Assembly: GCA_045430305.1 (NCBI GenBank)
Contig: JAILXW010000002.1
Location: forward strand, 434,001 to 498,000
DNA: 64,000 bases
DNA from: Agarilytica sp045430305
GTDB lineage: Bacteria; Pseudomonadota; Gammaproteobacteria; Pseudomonadales; Cellvibrionaceae
Direction: 5' to 3'
Positions 58,767 to 64,000 of this stretch are shown here, piece by piece. The position numbers and the translations under genes were made by a program. How positions within the stretch are numbered: the first letter of the stretch is position 1; each line of letters begins with the position of its first letter. Under the pieces are notes generated by a model that saw nothing but the letters and a program-made list of their open reading frames with translations, did not search any database and was not told the origin of the DNA.

Positions 58767-58792
58767 AAAAGCGGTCTTGGATCGCTTTTTCT
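58767..58792 (+). terminator. Terminator after purA
   Basis: AAAAGCGGTC (58767-58776) pairs with GATCGCTTTT (58780-58789), a 10-bp stem with one G-U pair and a 3-nt loop, followed by more T. Confidence 0.75.
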
Positions 58793-58909
58793 TGTCAAAT
58801 ATTGCCCCTAAGTTGCTCGACCTTAGCTACAATTTAGAGGTGTATTGCGATCTAAGCTTCTCGTAAAGTTTCTTTCCTTAAAATAAACTCCCCTAAAGGC
58901 TGTCTGTGT

Positions 58910-59254
58910 ATGTCTGATGAACGCCGCGAACATAGCCGATTCTCTGTGAATTGGCGGGGGCGTATTGCATACCAGGGCGAGCTTTATGATATAGCGATTC
59001 GAGATGTATCCAAAGGGGGCGTCGGCATCGATTTCCCTTTCTTGTTGACGATTGGCACCAAAATGAGTGTCGAGTTTCATGTGAAATATCAAAGTAAAAT
59101 GATGCGCCTTCGTGCCAAAACGCGTGTCGTCTTTAATACCATGTTATCTAACAACTCCGGGGCAAGGTTAGGGCTGCAGTTTACTGCAATGGCAAAAGAC
59201 GAAATTCATATTTTGAGTAATGTGCTACACCTGCTCGAAGATGATTCTGAATAA
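58910..59254 (+). CDS. PilZ-domain protein (probable c-di-GMP receptor)
   Basis: The 114-residue protein is a single PilZ domain. It has the RxxxR motif (RREHSRF, near residue 4-10) and the D/NxSxxG motif (RDVSKGGVGIDF, about residue 35), which together bind c-di-GMP in characterised PilZ proteins; both are intact. It sits between purA and rnr, which are usually adjacent or separated only by a tRNA in Pseudomonas. ATG 58910 has a weak ribosome-binding site. The output is unknown; the window also holds pilus genes and an HD-GYP-like protein. Confidence 0.9.
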   Translation: MSDERREHSRFSVNWRGRIAYQGELYDIAIRDVSKGGVGIDFPFLLTIGTKMSVEFHVKYQSKMMRLRAKTRVVFNTMLSNNSGARLGLQFTAMAKDEIHILSNVLHLLEDDSE

Positions 59255-59325
59255 GTACGCATCATCTTCTCTAGTGCTGCGTCCACAAACACTTTTTTGA
59301 CTTTAATAATAAGGTCTCACCAACT

Positions 59326-61839
59326 TTGAAAAAGAAAAAGCTGCACGATCCTTTTGCGGATAGGGAAGCGGCGAAATACCAAAACCCCATTCCTAGCCGT
59401 GAATTAATCTCCCAAGTGCTTGAAAAAGCCTCTGGCCCTCTCACGCTCGAACGTATAGCCGAGCAGCTTAATGTTAGTGACGAAGAGCCTTTAGAGGCTT
59501 TGCGCCGGCGTTTAAAAGCGATGGTGCGAGATGGGCAGCTGCTGCCAAATCGTAAACGCGAATTCGGTCTTATCGCAAAAATGGATCTCGTGCGCGGACG
59601 CGTACAAGGCCACCGTGACGGTTTTGGGTTTTTGGTTCCAAAAGATGGAGGGAAGGATATTTTTCTCACCCATCGGCAAATGCAGAAAGTCTTTGACGGT
59701 GACGAAGTGCTTGTTAGCCCTGGCGAAGTAGACTTTAAGGGCCGTCAGGAAGGAAAAATTATAGAAGTATTAGAACGTCACACTCGCCAGTTGGTAGGGC
59801 GTATTTGCCAGCAGGGCGGTGCTAGTTTCGTGCGGCCCGATAACCCGCGCTACACGCAAGATATTATCGTTGCGGCAGATGCGACCATGAGTGCGAGCTC
59901 AGGCCAGTTCGTTGTCGTTGAGATTACTCAGTTCCCTGATCGTCATCAAAGGCCTGAAGGCAAAGTTGTGGAAGTCTTGGGCGATCATATGGCACCGGGA
60001 ATGGAAATAGATGTTGCTATTCGTTCCAATGATATTCCCCATGTTTGGCCGGCAGATGTAGAAGCGCAAGCAAAAGAGTTTACTGAGGAAGTTAAAGAGC
60101 AAGACAAGCAGCACCGCGTTGATTTGCGTCATCTCCCATTTGTTACGATTGACGGGGAAGACGCGCGAGATTTTGATGATGCCGTGTATTGTGAAAATAA
60201 GCGCGGGGGCGGTTGGCGTTTATACGTTGCCATTGCGGATGTATCACACTACGTTAAGCCTAAATCGGCGTTAGATAATGAAGCCTTGGTGCGTGGTAAT
60301 TCGGTATATTTCCCTGATTATGTGGTGCCGATGTTGCCTCAAGTGCTCTCGAATGGGTTATGTTCTTTGAATCCGCACATCGATCGCTTGTGCATGGTTT
60401 GTGAAATGACCATTAGTGTCGCGGGTAAAATCAGTAGTTACAAATTTTATGAGGGTTTAATGCACTCTCATGCGCGACTGACATACACAAAAGTCGGCAA
60501 GATGATTGAAGAGCGGGAAAACCCCGCTAGCAGCATTCGAAAAAAGCACGAAGCATTACTGCCATATTTAGATAATTTATACGATTTATATTTGCAGTTA
60601 CGCAAAGCGCGAGGAATACGCGGCGCAATAGATTTTGATACCAATGAAACGCGTATTTTGTTCGATGAACAGCGAAAAATTGAAAAAATTGTGCCCGTCG
60701 AGCGCAACGATGCACACAAGCTAATTGAAGAGTGTATGTTGGCTGCCAACGTGTGTACTGCAAAATTTTTGCAGGAGCATAAAATTCCTGCGTTGTATCG
60801 TGTACACGAAGGCCCAAGTGAACAAAAACGAGAATTGCTGCTCGAGTTTTTACAAGGTGTCGGCATTTTTATAAAAGCCTCTGAACAGCTAACGCCGCAA
60901 GATTATTGCCAGATTATGGATCAAGTGGGCGACCGTCCTGACGCACACTTAATACAAATGGTCATGCTGCGCTCGATGAATCAGGCTCGCTATCAACCAG
61001 AAAATCAAGGGCATTTTGGTTTGGCCTATTCGGCTTACACCCATTTTACATCGCCTATTCGTCGCTACCCAGATTTACTTGTGCATCGCGCGATTCGTGC
61101 GGTTATAAGGTCTGACATAGAAAGTAAAAAAGTGCAGCGTGTTGACAGCGCTTCGCAGCAACCTTTTATAAAATTATATCCCTATAGCGCAAATGACATG
61201 TTGTCATTTGGCGAGCAGTGCTCTGTTACAGAGCGTAGGGCCGATGAAGCCACCCGCGATGTGGTTTCGTGGTTAAAGTGTGAATACTTGCGTGAGCATG
61301 TGGGTGAGTCGTTTGGCGGGGTAGTCTCTGCGGTTACCTCTTTTGGGCTTTTCGTTGAGTTAAATGATATCTATATCGAAGGTTTGGTGCATATCACTTC
61401 GCTGCCTCACGATTATTATCGTCACGAAGTTGCACAACACCGCTTGGTTGGCGAGCGCAGTCGTCGCGAATTTGGCATAGGTGATGCGCTTCGAGTGCAA
61501 GTCGCTAGTGTCAATCTGGATGAAAGAAAGATTGATTTTGACTTAATTTCGCCCAATAAGAATTCAAATAAAAAAGCCAAAACGAGCAAGAAAAAGACCT
61601 CTCAAGATGATGCGAAAGCGATAACGACTAGAAAAGTGCGTAAGCGGCCAGTGAAAGAAGCGACCGAGACGAAAGAAAAAAATGGCAAGGGCAGGGCTGA
61701 GGCTGGTAAAACAAAAGCTAAAAAGACCAAGGCCAAAACGACGCCCAAAACAAAAGTAAAAGCGAAGAAAAAACAGAAGAAACTTAGCCCCAAAGTAAAG
61801 GCAAAAGCGAAACCAAAAGTGACAGGTAAGAAACCTTAA
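59326..61839 (+). CDS. rnr: Ribonuclease R
   Basis: RNase R is a 3'-5' hydrolytic exoribonuclease able to degrade structured RNA. The 837 residues have an N-terminal helix-turn-helix (about 15-75), cold-shock domains (RGRVQGHRDGFGFLVPKDGG), the RNB catalytic domain (DGEDARDFDDAVYCE with the metal-binding Asp residues), an S1 domain (GVVSAVTSFGLFVELNDIY) and a 90-residue Lys-rich tail (KKTKAKTTPKTKVKAKKK). The tail resembles other RNase R C-termini but is very simple in composition. The start is TTG 59326. rlmB follows after 3 nt. Confidence 0.97.
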   Translation: MKKKKLHDPFADREAAKYQNPIPSRELISQVLEKASGPLTLERIAEQLNVSDEEPLEALRRRLKAMVRDGQLLPNRKREFGLIAKMDLVRGRVQGHRDGFGFLVPKDGGKDIFLTHRQMQKVFDGDEVLVSPGEVDFKGRQEGKIIEVLERHTRQLVGRICQQGGASFVRPDNPRYTQDIIVAADATMSASSGQFVVVEITQFPDRHQRPEGKVVEVLGDHMAPGMEIDVAIRSNDIPHVWPADVEAQAKEFTEEVKEQDKQHRVDLRHLPFVTIDGEDARDFDDAVYCENKRGGGWRLYVAIADVSHYVKPKSALDNEALVRGNSVYFPDYVVPMLPQVLSNGLCSLNPHIDRLCMVCEMTISVAGKISSYKFYEGLMHSHARLTYTKVGKMIEERENPASSIRKKHEALLPYLDNLYDLYLQLRKARGIRGAIDFDTNETRILFDEQRKIEKIVPVERNDAHKLIEECMLAANVCTAKFLQEHKIPALYRVHEGPSEQKRELLLEFLQGVGIFIKASEQLTPQDYCQIMDQVGDRPDAHLIQMVMLRSMNQARYQPENQGHFGLAYSAYTHFTSPIRRYPDLLVHRAIRAVIRSDIESKKVQRVDSASQQPFIKLYPYSANDMLSFGEQCSVTERRADEATRDVVSWLKCEYLREHVGESFGGVVSAVTSFGLFVELNDIYIEGLVHITSLPHDYYRHEVAQHRLVGERSRREFGIGDALRVQVASVNLDERKIDFDLISPNKNSNKKAKTSKKKTSQDDAKAITTRKVRKRPVKEATETKEKNGKGRAEAGKTKAKKTKAKTTPKTKVKAKKKQKKLSPKVKAKAKPKVTGKKP

Positions 61840-61842
61840 GTT

Positions 61843-62592
61843 ATGAGTAAGTTAACTACAATTTACGGTCTTCACGCTATTCAGGCGGCGTTAAAAACTT
61901 CGGCGCAACGCGTGCAAGATTTATATGTGTATCAGGGTCGTCGCGATCAAAAAATACAAAAAGTTGTTGATGCGGCCAAGCGGAATGACATTACGATTCA
62001 TTTTGTCGATAAAAAGGCGCTTGATGAATTCGTAGATGGAAATCACCAAGGGGTTGTCGCAACCATTGAGGGTGGCAAAACCTACCAAGAGCAAGACCTA
62101 TACCCGTTAGTTGAAAACCTCGAGGGCACACCGTTTATTTTGGTGCTCGATGGTGTAACCGACCCGCATAACTTGGGTGCATGCTTACGTAGCGCTGATG
62201 CAGCGGGAGTGCACGCCTTGGTTATTCCCAAAGACAACTCTGTTGGGGTAAATGATACCGTGCGAAAAGTCGCTTCAGGAGCTGCCGAAACCGTTCCGGT
62301 CATACCGGTTACGAACCTAGTGCGATGTTTAAAGAAATTGCAGGAACTAGGGCTTTGGGTGACGGGCCTGGCGGGCGAAGCTGAAGACCTCGTATATAAC
62401 AGTGACCTAACGGGTCCAAGGGTGATCGTGATGGGGGCAGAGGGGGATGGTATGCGTCGCCTTACACGTGAAACCTGTGATTCGCTTGTCAAGATCCCTA
62501 TGGAGGGCACTGTTTCGAGCCTGAATGTGTCGGTCGCAACCGGCATTGTGTTATTCGAAACCTTGCGTCAGCGTGGGCTTTCAGATCTCTGA
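61843..62592 (+). CDS. rlmB: 23S rRNA (guanosine-2251-2'-O)-methyltransferase
   Basis: RlmB methylates G2251 of 23S rRNA in the peptidyl transferase P loop. The 249-residue protein is a SpoU/TrmH enzyme with an N-terminal substrate-binding domain (IYGLHAIQAALKTSAQRVQDLYV) and the knotted catalytic domain: VTDPHNLGACLRSADAAG (motif 1), VMGAEGDGMRRLT (motif 2) and PMEGTVSSLNVSVATGI (motif 3). It lies 3 nt after rnr, the conserved rnr-rlmB pair. Confidence 0.97.
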   Translation: MSKLTTIYGLHAIQAALKTSAQRVQDLYVYQGRRDQKIQKVVDAAKRNDITIHFVDKKALDEFVDGNHQGVVATIEGGKTYQEQDLYPLVENLEGTPFILVLDGVTDPHNLGACLRSADAAGVHALVIPKDNSVGVNDTVRKVASGAAETVPVIPVTNLVRCLKKLQELGLWVTGLAGEAEDLVYNSDLTGPRVIVMGAEGDGMRRLTRETCDSLVKIPMEGTVSSLNVSVATGIVLFETLRQRGLSDL

Positions 62593-62749
62593 GTGTGTTT
62601 GGCCGTAATTCAGACCAGCATTCATCTTTTGTTGAAATTTTGCTGGTGGTCACTCTCTTTTCTCTCTTGAGCGTTATACTCTCGTTGTTTCGCGGTCTAA
62701 TAAGTGCGCGACTAATTAACTCATTCAGTGCCGCCACGAAAAAGACGCT

Positions 62750-63814
62750 ATGAAGTTTGGCCATATTTCAGAGATTGTTCGCTCTTTGACAGAGCAATTC
62801 CGCAAGCTAGAGGAAGATGTCTCTCAAGCGGCGGGCGTGCATGCGAGCGAAAGTGAGAGCATTGATCGCGTCTCCAAGCAGTATCTTCACGCAGGGAGCG
62901 AAAAAAGAAACTATCGTGTTTACCTTCCCAAGGGGTACCAGTCTGCGCGCAAGTACCCAGTGCTCGTGTGTTTGCATGGCTGTGAGCAAAACCACCTCGA
63001 TTTACAACACATTACCGGCTTTGACCGCTTGGCCGATCGCCACAATTTCATTGTTGTTTACCCCTTTGTTACTCGCTATGCGGATTTACGTACAAAAAAC
63101 TGCTGGGGCTGGTGGCGGCCAGAACAGATTCGAGCGGGCGGAGGCGAGGTAGAAGATATCGCCAAGATTACCGAAGAGGTATGTGATGATTTTTCTGTCG
63201 ACCTCACACGTATTCACCTTGTGGGCTTAAGTTCTGGTGGCGGCATGGCGGTAGCTGCGCTTACGGTACATTCAGGGTTGTATGCCTCTGGCGCGGTAGT
63301 AGCGGGCGTTTCTTATGGTGAGCGGGCGCTCGCTGTGGCCATGCCTCATGCGATTCTGCGCTCGTTCCGGCCAATAGATCGCACTGTGCAACTCATGGAA
63401 AAAGCGCGTAAACACGATAAGACGACCGTGCCACTTATGGTTGTTCACTCCAAAAACGACTCCACTGTAGATATTCAAGCGGGTCGGAACTTGCGAGATT
63501 CCTGGCTTAAATACCATGATTGTGGAAAAACCGAAGTTAAGAAGGCCGAGCATCATCGCACTAAAGGGATCTCTTGGGAGCACAAAATATACGGCAAGCC
63601 CCACCAGGCTAGTGTTGTAGAGACCGTCTTCGTTAACGGTCTTGGTCACGGCTGGTTTGGCGGTCAGCCTGGGCGATACAGCTACCCCGGGGGCCCGCAT
63701 ACCTCCATGCTCATGTGGGATTTCTTCAAGCTCCATTGCAAAGGTGATACTCCTTTTGTGGATAACAATAGCGGCCATGAAGACCCGACTGCGGGTGTCC
63801 AAACCTTGGATTAA
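62750..63814 (+). CDS. PHB depolymerase-family esterase (alpha/beta hydrolase)
   Basis: The 354-residue protein is an alpha/beta hydrolase of the poly(3-hydroxybutyrate) depolymerase/feruloyl esterase type. It has VLVCLHGCEQ (oxyanion region), the lipase box G-L-S-S-G with S161 as nucleophile, an Asp candidate in VVHSKNDSTVD and a His in GLGHGWFGG. No signal peptide is evident, so it may be intracellular or exported by an unrecognised route. It sits between rlmB and rpsF, where such a gene is not standard. The substrate (polyester, short-chain ester or plant-wall ester) cannot be decided from sequence. Confidence 0.85.
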   Translation: MKFGHISEIVRSLTEQFRKLEEDVSQAAGVHASESESIDRVSKQYLHAGSEKRNYRVYLPKGYQSARKYPVLVCLHGCEQNHLDLQHITGFDRLADRHNFIVVYPFVTRYADLRTKNCWGWWRPEQIRAGGGEVEDIAKITEEVCDDFSVDLTRIHLVGLSSGGGMAVAALTVHSGLYASGAVVAGVSYGERALAVAMPHAILRSFRPIDRTVQLMEKARKHDKTTVPLMVVHSKNDSTVDIQAGRNLRDSWLKYHDCGKTEVKKAEHHRTKGISWEHKIYGKPHQASVVETVFVNGLGHGWFGGQPGRYSYPGGPHTSMLMWDFFKLHCKGDTPFVDNNSGHEDPTAGVQTLD

Positions 63815-63846
63815 GTTGCTCTGTGGGGCCGGTGCGCCTATTGCTC

Positions 63847-63875
63847 TTGCAATTTGGTCGTATGCTCTCTAGAAT
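63847..63875 (+). promoter_or_regulatory. Sigma-70 promoter for the rpsF operon
   Basis: TTGCAA (63847-63852) and TAGAAT (63870-63875) are separated by exactly 17 bp, matching -35 and -10 consensus at four and five of six positions. Transcription would begin near 63882, about 60 nt before the rpsF ATG. Confidence 0.65.
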
Positions 63876-63942
63876 ACGCCGCCCTAAAAACCTCCTTGTT
63901 TCACCGCATACAGCGGGAAGCTTTAACCCGTAGGGAGCTACA

Positions 63943-64000
63943 ATGCGTCATTACGAAATCGTGTTTTTGGTCCACCCTGACCAGAGCGAGCAAGTGCCCG
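63943..64000 (+). CDS. rpsF: 30S ribosomal protein S6, N-terminal fragment
   Basis: The first 19 codons (MRHYEIVFLVHPDQSEQVP) match the start of S6, which binds S18 in the 30S platform. The ATG at 63943 follows TAGGGAG at normal spacing. The rest of the gene lies beyond the window; rpsR and rplI usually follow. The preceding promoter at 63847-63875 is well placed. Confidence 0.95.
   Translation, partial: MRHYEIVFLVHPDQSEQVP

Noticed and set aside
61550..61839. Lys-rich 3' end of rnr considered as a frameshift artefact
   Set aside because: RNase R proteins commonly end in a basic tail and the frame runs cleanly to a stop 3 nt before rlmB.
62614..62647. ACCAGCA/TGCTGGT hairpin after rlmB as a terminator
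   Set aside because: The loop is 20 nt and no T-tract follows; too weak to call.
1..64000. Search for tRNA, rRNA, tmRNA, prophage, IS elements, toxin-antitoxin or defence genes
   Set aside because: None could be recognised; nearly all genes are core housekeeping genes in conserved order.

Overview
The window is a stretch of chromosomal housekeeping genes from a gammaproteobacterium. Gene order closely follows the Pseudomonas aeruginosa pattern (infB-rbfA-truB-rpsO-pnp; ubiE-ubiJ-ubiB; hslVU; priA/rpmE; mrcA/pilMNOPQ-aroKB-damX-gltBD-hemE; psd-rhodanese-rsgA/orn; queG/nnr-tsaE-amiB-mutL-miaA-hfq-hflXKC-hisZ-purA-rnr-rlmB-rpsF). The moderate GC content, the many TTG starts and the lineage-specific insertions suggest a marine Cellvibrionales-type bacterium (Saccharophagus/Teredinibacter-like). 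That placement is an inference; no rRNA gene is present.

Layout. 1-4.6 kb: end of infB, ribosome maturation and RNA decay genes. 4.7-7.4 kb: two lineage-specific genes, a zinc-ribbon/acidic/YbjQ protein and a MipA/OmpV outer-membrane protein. 7.5-13.6 kb (minus strand): ubiquinone genes, a DUF971 protein, the HslVU protease with a clear sigma-32 promoter, and a SPOR-domain protein. 13.9-15.9 kb: a large unknown lipoprotein where argS is expected. 15.9-21.5 kb: priA, rpmE, mrcA. 21.6-28.2 kb: type IV pilus assembly operon running into aroK-aroB. 28.3-37.3 kb: DamX-like protein, glutamate synthase, hemE. 37.5-45.3 kb: a degenerate HD-GYP protein, an AraC-methyltransferase protein with a hexanucleotide-repeat tail, psd, rhodanese, rsgA, orn, a small unknown protein and queG. 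45.4-62.6 kb: the long nnr-to-rlmB housekeeping series with a PilZ gene inserted between purA and rnr. 62.7-64 kb: an esterase and the first codons of rpsF.

No prophage, insertion sequence, CRISPR array, defence island, tRNA or rRNA gene was found. The strongest candidates for something undescribed are: (1) a 104-nt predicted three-way-junction RNA element between amiB and mutL (48776-48879); (2) the zinc ribbon-acidic linker-VAxK repeat-YbjQ protein at 4776-6431; (3) the lipoprotein that takes the argS position; (4) the (CTCTTT)n repeat encoding a Glu-Lys tail on a DNA-repair methyltransferase; (5) a calcium-loop-like insertion in the PilQ secretin.
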